Source of the DNA: Coprenecus sp949297365
GTDB taxonomy: Bacteria > Bacteroidota > Bacteroidia > Bacteroidales > UBA932
NCBI GenBank assembly: GCA_963931055.1
Contig: OZ006987.1
Span: 930,001-994,000 of the forward strand
Reading direction: 5' to 3'
DNA: 64,000 nt
Made by a program: the position numbers and the translations under genes. Positions 34,553 to 42,621 of this stretch are shown piece by piece. Under the pieces are notes generated by a model. That model searched no databases. It saw only the letters and a list, made by a program, of their open reading frames with translations, and was not told the DNA's origin. Every line of letters begins with the position of its first letter. Within the stretch, counting starts at the first letter, position 1.

Positions 34553-36414
34553 CATTAGAGCTTCTTGCTCCGGCTAAGAATAAGGACATCGGCATCGCGG
34601 CCATAGACTGCGGTGCCGATGCCGTATATATCGCCGGCCCCTCGTTCGGTGCCAGGGAAGCCGCGGGCAACAGCTTCGATGACATCGCCGAACTGACCGG
34701 ATATGCCCATAAGTTCGGCGTAAAGGTATTTCTGACCCTCAACACGCTCATCTACGAGCACGAACTGGAAGCGGCCCGGCAGACAGTGTTCCAGGCTGCG
34801 GAGGCCGGCTGCGACGCACTCATCGTCCAGGACCTGGGCCTGCTTAGGATGAGCATCCCCCCGATAGAGCTGCACGCCTCCACTCAATGCAATATCCGCA
34901 CGGTGGAGCAGGCCCGCTGGCTGGCATCTTTAGGATTCAAAAGACTTGTCCTCGCCAGGGAACTGAGCCTGAAACAGATAAGGGAGATAGCGGAAGCCGT
35001 GCCGGGCTGCGGCATAGAGTGCTTCGTTCACGGGGCATTATGCGTGTCCTACAGCGGCCAGTGTTACCTGAGCCAGTACCTGACTGGCCGCAGCGCCAAC
35101 CGAGGCTGCTGCATCCAGGCCTGCCGTTCCCGCTACGACCTGCTGGACACCGACGGCCGGACTATCTTGAAAGACAAGGCCATACTCTCGCTCAAAGACT
35201 TCTCGCTGCAGGACAGGCTGGAGCATCTGGCCGAAGCCGGAGCCACCTCGTTCAAGATCGAGGGACGGCTCAAGAACATCTCCTATGTGCGCAATATAGT
35301 TCGTTCCTACAGCGATACCCTGGATGCCTTGATAAAGAGCAGTCAGGGGAAATACGTCCGCAGTTCCTGGGGCTCGCCCACCGGAGGATTCACGCCGCAC
35401 CCGGAGGCCACATTCAACCGGGGCTATACGCATTATTTCATCGACGGCAAAAGAGATAATTGGTGCTCGGGGAACTACGCCAAAGGTATCGGAGAGCCTG
35501 TCGGCGAGACGGTCAGGATACTTAATCCCCGTACCGGGAATCAGTCCACCGTCTTTGAGATCCGCCTGCGAAAGGGCATCAGCACCCCGCTTGCCAACGG
35601 AGACGGACTCTGCGTAGTCTCGGCAAAGGGAGAAGTGCTCGGGATGAAAGCCGATATAGTCCGGGACAATACGGTGACATGCAACCAGAGAGTAGAGATA
35701 ACTCCCGGACTCCCGGTCTACCGCAGTTTCAATCACTCCCTTGAAAAGGCCCTGGAAAACAATCCTCCCATCCGGCTGATTCCGGTTACGCTGACACTCA
35801 AAACCCTGAAGAGCCCCCGATACAGCCTTACCGCCACCGCCGCAGGAAGCGGAACCACGACATCTGTGGACTTTGAGGCGGAACCTGCCGTCAACCGGGA
35901 TAAAGCCGCCACGGGTCTGCTGTCTTCCCTGAGCAAAAAAAGCGGGATTTTCTCATTTTCACTGACAGAACTGCCCTCGGATAGCCCGCTGCCGTTTCTG
36001 CCCTCCTCAACGGCAAACGCCCTGCGCCGCAAACTGGCCGGACTGCTGGAGACACCTCCGGCCCTGCCGGACATGAATCCGGCCGTACCGTTTGACAGTA
36101 TTGACCATAGTCGGATCGTACCTCCAGCGCAAAAGCATCAGCTCAACTGCGCCAATACCCTGTCTCACAGCATCTACCGGGCAGCAGGCATTGAACCTGA
36201 TACTGCATTTGAACTGGACCCGTCAGCCCATGTGGAACTCATGCGCTGCAAATACTGCATCCGCTACGAGACCGGACGCTGCCCCAGAATCAATCCGAAG
36301 GAAAAGGCTACACCGCTCTATCTTGTCAACCACGGCCGCAGGCTCAAAGCCGTCTTCGACTGTGCCCGCTGCGAGATGACAATATTACCCGACAACCTCC
36401 GTAATTGCAAGTAA
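34543..36414 (+). CDS. U32-family peptidase-like protein (RNA hydroxylation family)
   Basis: This 623-residue protein has the U32 core: LELLAPAKNKDIGIAAIDCGADAVYIAG, the KVFLTLNTLIYEHEL stretch, ELHASTQCNIRT, and the motif CFVHGALCVSYSGQCYLS followed by clustered cysteines. U32 members were called peptidases, but relatives (TrhP, RlhA) take part in tRNA/rRNA 5-hydroxylation; which activity applies here is unclear. The C-terminal region holds CKYCIRYETGRCPRINP, a second cysteine cluster. The start overlaps the preceding TPR gene. The stop lies in a 14-bp inverted repeat. Confidence 0.88.
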   Translation: MPVALELLAPAKNKDIGIAAIDCGADAVYIAGPSFGAREAAGNSFDDIAELTGYAHKFGVKVFLTLNTLIYEHELEAARQTVFQAAEAGCDALIVQDLGLLRMSIPPIELHASTQCNIRTVEQARWLASLGFKRLVLARELSLKQIREIAEAVPGCGIECFVHGALCVSYSGQCYLSQYLTGRSANRGCCIQACRSRYDLLDTDGRTILKDKAILSLKDFSLQDRLEHLAEAGATSFKIEGRLKNISYVRNIVRSYSDTLDALIKSSQGKYVRSSWGSPTGGFTPHPEATFNRGYTHYFIDGKRDNWCSGNYAKGIGEPVGETVRILNPRTGNQSTVFEIRLRKGISTPLANGDGLCVVSAKGEVLGMKADIVRDNTVTCNQRVEITPGLPVYRSFNHSLEKALENNPPIRLIPVTLTLKTLKSPRYSLTATAAGSGTTTSVDFEAEPAVNRDKAATGLLSSLSKKSGIFSFSLTELPSDSPLPFLPSSTANALRRKLAGLLETPPALPDMNPAVPFDSIDHSRIVPPAQKHQLNCANTLSHSIYRAAGIEPDTAFELDPSAHVELMRCKYCIRYETGRCPRINPKEKATPLYLVNHGRRLKAVFDCARCEMTILPDNLRNCK

Positions 36415-36420
36415 ACTTGC
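36407..36420. repeat. Short palindrome at the U32 stop codon
   Basis: GCAAGT (36407-36412) and ACTTGC (36415-36420) are a perfect inverted repeat with a 2-bp spacer. It overlaps both the U32 stop and the likely -33 element (TTG at 36417-36419) of the next promoter. Confidence 0.35.
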
Positions 36421-36447
36421 ATTGCTTTCGGTTTATTATTATCTTTG
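36417..36447 (+). promoter_or_regulatory. Promoter for the small membrane protein and DJ-1 genes
   Basis: TTG (36417-36419) and TATCTTTG (36440-36447) are separated by 20 bp, a good Bacteroidetes promoter. The ATG at 36472 follows after a 24-nt gap. Confidence 0.65.
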
Positions 36448-36471
36448 TCAGGTAACATTAAAACTAAAACC

Positions 36472-36783
36472 ATGGAAGTTTACGACAACAATTACCGCGG
36501 ACCTGTATACGTAGAAAGGCGGACCAACGGGCTTGGAACAGCCGGCTTCGTACTGTCTCTCATCACTTTTATTTTCGGATGGGTGCCCGTTTTCGGATGG
36601 ATAATGTGGGTTCTTGGACTCGTCTTTTCATTTATCGGTATGTTCAGGAGGCCGAGGGGACTGGCCATAGCCGGATTCATCATCTCGCTGATAGATGTCA
36701 TACTCATACTGTTCCTGTTCGCGGTCATAGCAGCCGCACTTGGCATAGCAGGTGCATCCACTGCCCTTTACACGATGCTTTAA
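36472..36783 (+). CDS. Small membrane protein, DUF4190-like
   Basis: From the ATG at 36472 this is a 103-residue protein. A polar N-terminus (YDNNYRGPVYVERRTNGLG) precedes two or three hydrophobic helices: GLGTAGFVLSLITFIFGWVPVFGWIMWVLGLVFSFIGMF and LAIAGFIISLIDVILILFLFAVIAAAL. The AGFVLSLI ... LGLVFSFIG pattern resembles DUF4190 proteins, whose role is unknown. The next gene, for a DJ-1 protein, starts 18 bp later and is likely co-transcribed. Confidence 0.75.
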   Translation: MEVYDNNYRGPVYVERRTNGLGTAGFVLSLITFIFGWVPVFGWIMWVLGLVFSFIGMFRRPRGLAIAGFIISLIDVILILFLFAVIAAALGIAGASTALYTML

Positions 36784-36801
36784 CCCCTAAAAATAAACGT
36801 C

Positions 36802-37398
36802 ATGAACACTCAACCACGTGCATTTATCTTCCTGGCCGAAGGCTTCGAGATTACCGAGGCCATGGCCCCCGCCGACATCCTCATAAGAGGCGGCATCGAG
36901 CTCAACATCATCTCCATCGGCAGTTCACACGCCGTGACAAGTGCACAGCGTATAAGTGTCAATGCCGAATCGACCCTGGACGAATACCCTCTGAATGACA
37001 TCCGCAAGGAGGACATCATGATCTTCCCCGGAGGAATGCCCGGCACATCCAACCTGGCGGAATGTGCTCCTCTGATGAACCGGATGCAGAGACATTTTGC
37101 AGAAGGAGGCACGGTAGCTGCCATCTGCGCGGCGCCCGGACTGGTTCTTTCAATGCTGCCGCTGGAAAAAGTGGTGGAAGCCCGAGGCAGCCTCAGAATG
37201 ACCTGTTACGAGGGTTTCGAGCCTGCCCTCACGGCAAAGGGAGTAACGGTCATCGACCAGCGTCAGGGTGTAGTCGAGGACGGCAACATCATCACCGCCA
37301 GCGGCCCCGGCCACGCCATAGCGTTCGGGCTTAAGATTCTCGAGCGCATCTCCGGTGCCGAAGCAGCTTCCACTATCGCCAAAGCACTTATGCTGTAG
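36802..37398 (+). CDS. DJ-1/PfpI-family protein (YajL-like)
   Basis: The 198-residue protein has the DJ-1 features: the active-site Glu in FLAEGFEITEAMAPADIL, the nucleophile Cys in AAICAAPGLVLS on the nucleophile elbow, MIFPGGMPGTSNLAE, and the terminal ITASGPGHAIAFGLKILE. Relatives act in glyoxal/methylglyoxal detoxification, protein repair or oxidative-stress protection; these activities are debated. The 33-bp spacer to the convergent atpG gene contains no clear terminator. Confidence 0.92.
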   Translation: MNTQPRAFIFLAEGFEITEAMAPADILIRGGIELNIISIGSSHAVTSAQRISVNAESTLDEYPLNDIRKEDIMIFPGGMPGTSNLAECAPLMNRMQRHFAEGGTVAAICAAPGLVLSMLPLEKVVEARGSLRMTCYEGFEPALTAKGVTVIDQRQGVVEDGNIITASGPGHAIAFGLKILERISGAEAASTIAKALML

Positions 37399-37431
37399 AA
37401 AGATTAAAGGCCGCATCCCTCAACCTGAGCA

Positions 37432-38328
37432 TCAGCTCTGAAGAGAGGATGTGATATCGGCGAGTTCAGCGGTGATGGCCTGTTGACGGCGCTTGTTGTA
37501 TTCGAGAGAAAGGTCGTCTATGAGCTCCTGAGCATTATCTGTTGCCGTCTGCATGGCTATCATGCGGGCGGCATTTTCCGCTGTAACACTGTCGAGCAGC
37601 ACGCGGTACAGACGGATGCGGGTGGCCGAGGGCAGCAGAGCGGCCAGCAGAGCGTCAGAGTCAGGCTCCAGGATATAATCCCGCACCGCCTCACGGCCTA
37701 TATTGTCCACACTCTCCTCTATGAACGGCAGCAGCTGGTCTGTCATCGGAGTCTGACGGCCCATCGAGTGAAAATGATTGTAGACCATACAGACCCTGTC
37801 ATTGCGGCCCGCGATATAGTCCTCCATCAGCTGCGTAGCCAACGGGGCTATCCCGTCAAACGAATATTTTCCGGCCATGTGCCTGTAGTCATCACAGACC
37901 TTCAACACCGGTGCGAAACGGTCCTGAAATGCGGGGCGGGTGACAGCCTGCACCATCTTCTCCCCTATCGGATAGACTGTTATCCGTGTAAATCCTTCTG
38001 ACTGCAGAGCCGACAGGGCGGATATCAGCTGACGCACGGCATTGGCATTGAAAGCCCCGCAGAGCGAACTGTCCGAGGCCAGGGCAATGACCACGGCATG
38101 ACGCAGTTCCTTGTGCGGCAGATACAGGGGGGATGCCGTCACCACATCCGGGTCACTGCACAGAGCCGCCACCGTCTCCGTGAAACGGTTCTCGTACCGG
38201 GCAAGTGCCTCCATGGAGGCCTGGACACGGTGGAGCTTCGCCGAGGAGACCATCTTCATGGCGGAAGTGATCTTCAGCGTACTCTCCACGGAGTTTATAC
38301 GTCCTTTCAGCTCTTTCAGTGCAGCCAT
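37432..38328 (-). CDS. atpG: ATP synthase F1 gamma subunit
   Basis: The 298-residue gamma subunit forms the central rotor shaft of F1. Its N-terminal helix (LKELKGRINSVESTLKITSAMKMVSSAKL) and the C-terminal helix (MIAMQTATDNAQELIDDLSLEYNKRRQQAITAELADI) are the coiled coil that turns in the alpha/beta hexamer; both are intact. It is the last gene of the atp operon and follows atpA by 4 bp. Confidence 0.97.
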   Translation of the reverse strand: MAALKELKGRINSVESTLKITSAMKMVSSAKLHRVQASMEALARYENRFTETVAALCSDPDVVTASPLYLPHKELRHAVVIALASDSSLCGAFNANAVRQLISALSALQSEGFTRITVYPIGEKMVQAVTRPAFQDRFAPVLKVCDDYRHMAGKYSFDGIAPLATQLMEDYIAGRNDRVCMVYNHFHSMGRQTPMTDQLLPFIEESVDNIGREAVRDYILEPDSDALLAALLPSATRIRLYRVLLDSVTAENAARMIAMQTATDNAQELIDDLSLEYNKRRQQAITAELADITSSLQS

Positions 38329-38332
38329 GGCA

Positions 38333-39919
38333 TCATCCCTTTAATGCAGCGGCCACCTCGGCAGCGGCTTTTTCTATTGTCCGGCAGGCTTCGTCAGTCA
38401 GTCCCTCGGCTGCCAGGGTATCAAACACACCGGTAGGCTTCAGGGTCTCTATAAGCAGCCTCTCAAAATCCTCCACATGCTCCATCGGCACATCCCTCAG
38501 CAGACCATGCGTACCACAGTAGAGTACAGCTATCTGCTGGCCCACAGGCATGGGACTGTACTGGGGCTGCACGAGCAGACGGGTATTCTTGCGTCCACGG
38601 TCCAAAACAGCCGCCGTCACAGGATCCATATCACTGCTGAACTTGGAGAACGACTCCAGTTCGCGGAACTGCGCCTGATCTATCTTAAGCGTTCCGGCCA
38701 CCTTCTTCATGGCCTTGACCTGAGCATTGCCGCCGACACGGGAAACGGATATACCGACATCTATCGCAGGCATATTGCCCTCATTGAACAGGTCCGTGTC
38801 GAGGAATATCTGGCCGTCCGTAATCGATATCACATTGGTCGGGATATAGGCCGACACGTCCCCCGCCTGCGTCTCTATGATAGGCAGGGCCGTCAGCGAA
38901 CCGCCTCCACGGACCTTGCCCCTCAGGGACTCAGGCAGGTCATTCATCTCCCGGGCAACATCTTCCTGGGCGATAATCTTCGCCGCCCTCTCCAGCAGAC
39001 GGGAATGCAGGTAGAAAATGTCTCCGGGATAGGCCTCTCGTCCTGACGGACGGCGGAGAATCAGAGAAACCTCACGATAAGCGACAGCCTGCTTGGAAAG
39101 GTCATCGTACACCACGAGGGCGTGACGTCCCGTATCCCGGAAATATTCGCCTATGGCGGCTCCTGCAAACGGGGCGAAGTACTGCACTGCGGCAGGATCC
39201 GAGGCTGTGGCGGCCACCACTACCGTGTAGTCCATGGCTCCGTACCTGTGCAGCGTCTCTACGAGATTGGCTACTGTGGATGCCTTCTGACCCACAGCCA
39301 CATAGATACAGTACACCGGATCTCCGGCCTCGTAATTGGCCCTCTGGTTGATAATCGTATCGACTGCTATCGCGGTCTTGCCGGTCTGACGGTCTCCGAT
39401 GATAAGTTCCCTCTGTCCGCGACCGATAGGGATCATGGCGTCGATGGCCTTGATGCCGGTCTGAAGCGGCTGGTTGACCGGCTGACGGAATATGACTCCC
39501 GGAGCCTTGCGATCCAGCGGCATCTCCACCCTTTCCCCGGCTATCTCTCCGACTCCGTCTATCGGCTCACCGAGAGGATTGATCACTCGTCCCAGAAGTC
39601 CTTCTCCGACATCTATGGACGCGGTACGGCCTGTCCTGCGGACCATGTCGCCTTCCTTGATATGGTCCGTGGGACCGAGCAGCACGGCTCCGACATTGTC
39701 CTCCTCAAGGTTCATCACCACGGCCTTCATGCCGCCGTCAAACTCGAGCAGTTCGCTGGCCTCGGCGTTGCGCAGTCCGAAGATACGCACCACGCCGTCA
39801 CTTACCTGAAGTACCGTACCGACCTCTGCATACTTGGCCTCCAGGTCTATTCCCTGAAGCTCGGCCAGCAGCGCACCGGAGACTTCCGACGGTTTTATCT
39901 TATCTGTATTCTCACTCAT
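38333..39919 (-). CDS. atpA: ATP synthase F1 alpha subunit
   Basis: The 528-residue non-catalytic F1 subunit has Walker A GDRQTGKTAIAVD near residue 170, and the conserved ALVVYDDLSKQAVAYRE and the arginine-finger region ISVSRVGGNAQ. The N-terminal beta-barrel crown with EVGTVLQVSDGVVRIFGL is present. It sits in the usual place between atpH (18 bp upstream) and atpG (4 bp downstream). Nothing is unusual. Confidence 0.98.
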   Translation of the reverse strand: MSENTDKIKPSEVSGALLAELQGIDLEAKYAEVGTVLQVSDGVVRIFGLRNAEASELLEFDGGMKAVVMNLEEDNVGAVLLGPTDHIKEGDMVRRTGRTASIDVGEGLLGRVINPLGEPIDGVGEIAGERVEMPLDRKAPGVIFRQPVNQPLQTGIKAIDAMIPIGRGQRELIIGDRQTGKTAIAVDTIINQRANYEAGDPVYCIYVAVGQKASTVANLVETLHRYGAMDYTVVVAATASDPAAVQYFAPFAGAAIGEYFRDTGRHALVVYDDLSKQAVAYREVSLILRRPSGREAYPGDIFYLHSRLLERAAKIIAQEDVAREMNDLPESLRGKVRGGGSLTALPIIETQAGDVSAYIPTNVISITDGQIFLDTDLFNEGNMPAIDVGISVSRVGGNAQVKAMKKVAGTLKIDQAQFRELESFSKFSSDMDPVTAAVLDRGRKNTRLLVQPQYSPMPVGQQIAVLYCGTHGLLRDVPMEHVEDFERLLIETLKPTGVFDTLAAEGLTDEACRTIEKAAAEVAAALKG

Positions 39920-39937
39920 ATTCTTATATTAATCAAT

Positions 39938-40495
39938 TTAAATCTTCCTGACCGGATTGCTGCCGAGCCGGCGGCGCAGCAGCCTCAACTGCGAGGCTAC
40001 ACTTGCATCCAGCAGGGTATCTTCCATCCGGAATACGAATCCGCCTATAATGGACGGATCCACTTTCGCCGTGACGTTCACCGTACATCCGCTGCGCTCC
40101 TGCATCCTGCTGCGGACCATCTCCGTCACACCGTCACCAAGGGGTACTGCCGTAATCAGCATTGCCTCCTTGAGGTGATGACGCTCACGGTAAAGCTCCA
40201 CATACGAATGTATGATAAAATAGAGATAAGCCTCCCGGCGGTGACGCAGTACCAGCCGGATAAAGTCCTGCAGACAACGGCACGGGCCTCCATCGAAAAG
40301 TGCGGAAATCACGGCCAGCTTGTCCTCCTGCGGAACGAGGGGAGACAGCACGGCCTCCCGTACCGCCGGGACATAGTCATACCGCTGCGTCAAGGGAAGC
40401 AGCTGGCCATACACCACAGCCTCCTCCCCCAGCCCTGCGGAATATTCCGCCAAGGCTTTCGCATAACGTCTGGATATCAACCCTATGCCTGTCAT
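39938..40495 (-). CDS. atpH: ATP synthase F1 delta subunit
   Basis: The 185-residue delta subunit joins the peripheral stalk to the top of F1. The N-terminal ISRRYAKALAEYS is the expected helical-bundle start and the C-terminal segment with VDPSIIGGFVFRMEDTLLDASVASQLRLLRRRL fits the family end. It lies 2 bp after atpF. Delta is weakly conserved, so gene order adds to the support. Confidence 0.94.
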   Translation of the reverse strand: MTGIGLISRRYAKALAEYSAGLGEEAVVYGQLLPLTQRYDYVPAVREAVLSPLVPQEDKLAVISALFDGGPCRCLQDFIRLVLRHRREAYLYFIIHSYVELYRERHHLKEAMLITAVPLGDGVTEMVRSRMQERSGCTVNVTAKVDPSIIGGFVFRMEDTLLDASVASQLRLLRRRLGSNPVRKI

Positions 40496-40497
40496 AA

Positions 40498-41013
40498 CTA
40501 TACCTCCTTGTTGTCAGCTTTGCTCTGCTCTATCTCGGAAAGCAGTCTCTCGGCCAGAGCGGTCTGTTCCTGAGTATTCTCCAGTCTGCCGCGCAGCAGT
40601 CTCTCGCTGACAGCTATCGCCAGCCGGGCCACCTGATGCCTGGCCTCCCGGATGATGGCTTCGCTCTCATTCCGGGCACTTAGCCTGGCTGCCGCCACAA
40701 TCCGCTCGCCCTCCTCTCCGGCACGCTGACGGGCCTCGGCGAGTATCTTCTCACGGGCGTCAGCGGCTGACTTGAGGATCTCGGACTTCTGCTTCTGGGC
40801 CTCCTGACGCACACCTTCCATCTCTGTCTGAAGACCATCCAGCCTGCGCCTGGCCTCCGCGGCCTCCTCCAGAGACGAATCGATGTACTTTCTACGCTCG
40901 TCCAGAGTCTTCTGTATGGCCGGAAAGCCGAATCTGGCCAGCAGTCCGAAGACGATGAGGAACGCTATGGTCATCCATATGAGCAGTCCCGGTTCCGGTT
41001 GCAACATTCCCAT
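40498..41013 (-). CDS. atpF: ATP synthase Fo subunit b
   Basis: The 171-residue b subunit has one N-terminal membrane helix (LLIWMTIAFLIVFGLLARFGFPAIQ) and a long charged helix after it that forms the peripheral stalk. Position between atpE and atpH is as expected. Only one b gene is present, so it is probably a homodimer. Confidence 0.95.
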   Translation of the reverse strand: MGMLQPEPGLLIWMTIAFLIVFGLLARFGFPAIQKTLDERRKYIDSSLEEAAEARRRLDGLQTEMEGVRQEAQKQKSEILKSAADAREKILAEARQRAGEEGERIVAAARLSARNESEAIIREARHQVARLAIAVSERLLRGRLENTQEQTALAERLLSEIEQSKADNKEV

Positions 41014-41028
41014 AGCCTGTCCTCCTTA

Positions 41029-41244
41029 TTAGAGAGCCATAAAACAGATAACCAGAGCGAAAAGAGCCACGCCCTCGATAAGGGCGGCGATGATGATCAT
41101 GTTGGTCCTGATCTTACCGGCAGCATCCGGCTGACGGCCTATGGCCTCCATCGCCGATGATCCGATCTTACCGATGCCTATTCCCGCTCCTATTGCGGCC
41201 AGACCTGCGCCTAAAGCGACTCCCAGTATTCCCAATTCTGTCAT
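41029..41244 (-). CDS. atpE: ATP synthase Fo subunit c
   Basis: The 71-residue c subunit consists of two membrane helices joined by a polar loop (GRQPDAAGKIR). The ion-binding carboxylate is E57 in IAALIEGVALFAL. The first helix lacks the Gln, and the second the Ser/Thr next to the Glu, that Na+-binding rings use, so proton coupling is the simplest reading. It lies 30 bp after atpB. Confidence 0.96.
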   Translation of the reverse strand: MTELGILGVALGAGLAAIGAGIGIGKIGSSAMEAIGRQPDAAGKIRTNMIIIAALIEGVALFALVICFMAL

Positions 41245-41274
41245 AATTCTGAATTTTAAATATTTTACGTTTTT

Positions 41275-42372
41275 TTAATTTTTATTTTTTTCTACAATCT
41301 TATCCTTTTTAACATTCCCCTCCTGAGCCAGACCGATGAACACTCCCGAAAGCATCGTAAACACATAGGCCTGCAGGAATGCCACCAGTACTTCCAGAGC
41401 GTTCATGAACACGGCGAAGAGCAGCGACACCACCGTCATGGAGGCATTGACCGCCGCTCCCATGCTCACTGTAACGAATATCACGCATATCAGGCACATG
41501 ATCGCCGCGTGACCGGCCAGCATGTTGGCGAAGAGTCGGATCATCAGGGCAAACGGCTTGGTGAATATACCGACAAACTCTATCAGAGGTATGAGCGGTA
41601 CCGGCACTTTGAGCCATGCCGGAACCTCCGGCCAGAAAATGTCCTTCCAGTAAGCCCGTCCTCCGAAAAGGTTGATTACGATAAAGGAAGCAAGGGCCAG
41701 GACAAAAGTCACGGCGATATTGCCGGTCACATTGACTCCTCCCGGGAAGAACGGTAAGAGACTCATGAAGTTGTTGATCAGGATAAAGAAGAACACCGTC
41801 AGGAGGAAGGGCGCGAACCTGCGCCAATTTTCTCCAACAGTCGGCTTTATCAGGTCCTCCTCCACTGTCTCCACAGCCCATTCCATCAAGGCCGCCAGCC
41901 CGCGCGGAGTCTCGGTTATCTTACGTCTGCGGTACCAGCGTGCGGCACCCAGCACCAGGGCCAGCACTATCGCGCTGTTGAACAGGAGTGCGGCCGCAGT
42001 CCGGGTCAGGGACAGGTCAAAGGGCCTGACCACGCTGCCGTCGGAAAGAGTCTCCACTACCTTCCCCTCGTATTTTCCGTCCGAAGCTATGCTGAATCCA
42101 AGATAAGAGGCTCCTTCGCAGAGTTTTCTGGAAGAGAAACAATGCCATCCGGTAGCCGGACTGCGCAGTATCACCGGGAGGTACAGACTGACATCCTTCT
42201 GTCCGAATGTCCCGATATGCCACCAGTAACTGTCCTCAAAATGGCCCAGCACCAGTTCTTTGGCGCTGAAACCCTCTTCCTGACCGGCATCTCCGCCACC
42301 GGCGGCAGACACCGGCAGCACTGAGACCAGCACTGCGGACATGACCGATATTATATATTTCCACGCTCTCAT
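41275..42372 (-). CDS. atpB: ATP synthase Fo subunit a
   Basis: From the ATG at 42372, which overlaps the atpC stop in an ATGA arrangement, subunit a has 365 residues. It begins with a likely signal peptide (MRAWKYIISVMSAVLVSVLPVSA) and a polar region of about 100 residues before the membrane helices, an extension I believe is common in this phylum. The conserved helix with the essential Arg is seen in PFALMIRLFANMLAGH. An ATG at 42393 is in the same frame but would overlap atpC more deeply. Confidence 0.95.
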   Translation of the reverse strand: MRAWKYIISVMSAVLVSVLPVSAAGGGDAGQEEGFSAKELVLGHFEDSYWWHIGTFGQKDVSLYLPVILRSPATGWHCFSSRKLCEGASYLGFSIASDGKYEGKVVETLSDGSVVRPFDLSLTRTAAALLFNSAIVLALVLGAARWYRRRKITETPRGLAALMEWAVETVEEDLIKPTVGENWRRFAPFLLTVFFFILINNFMSLLPFFPGGVNVTGNIAVTFVLALASFIVINLFGGRAYWKDIFWPEVPAWLKVPVPLIPLIEFVGIFTKPFALMIRLFANMLAGHAAIMCLICVIFVTVSMGAAVNASMTVVSLLFAVFMNALEVLVAFLQAYVFTMLSGVFIGLAQEGNVKKDKIVEKNKN

Positions 42373-42617
42373 GGCTCTACTGTCTCCACACATGCCTCTA
42401 TCCTGTCATCCAGCAGACGGACACAGCCGGTGCGTACGGCCACTGTCTCCTCTTTCCCGTCCGGAAGCGTATAGACGATATTGCCGGACTTAAGAGATGT
42501 AAGCAGAGGTGCGTGGCCGGGGAAGACCTCAAAGCCTCCGGCCGCACCGGGGAAGAAGACCTTGGTCACCTCCGTTTCACACACGGTTCTGACAGGCGAG
42601 ACTATCAACAGTTCCAT
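42369..42617 (-). CDS. atpC: ATP synthase F1 epsilon subunit, short form
   Basis: This 82-residue protein is only the beta-sandwich part of epsilon (LIVSPVRTVCETEVTKVFFPGAAGGFEVFPGHAPLL); the C-terminal helical hairpin that inhibits the enzyme in other bacteria is missing. The short form is usual in Bacteroidetes as far as I know. It lies 4 bp after atpD and overlaps atpB. Confidence 0.94.
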   Translation of the reverse strand: MELLIVSPVRTVCETEVTKVFFPGAAGGFEVFPGHAPLLTSLKSGNIVYTLPDGKEETVAVRTGCVRLLDDRIEACVETVEP

Positions 42618-42621
42618 AATA

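Noticed and set aside
39122..40573. 483-residue plus-strand frame over atpA and atpH
   Set aside because: Shadow of the ATP synthase genes.
41029..41244. Sodium-coupled ATP synthase
   Set aside because: The c subunit lacks the Gln and Ser/Thr ligands of sodium-binding rings; proton coupling is more likely.
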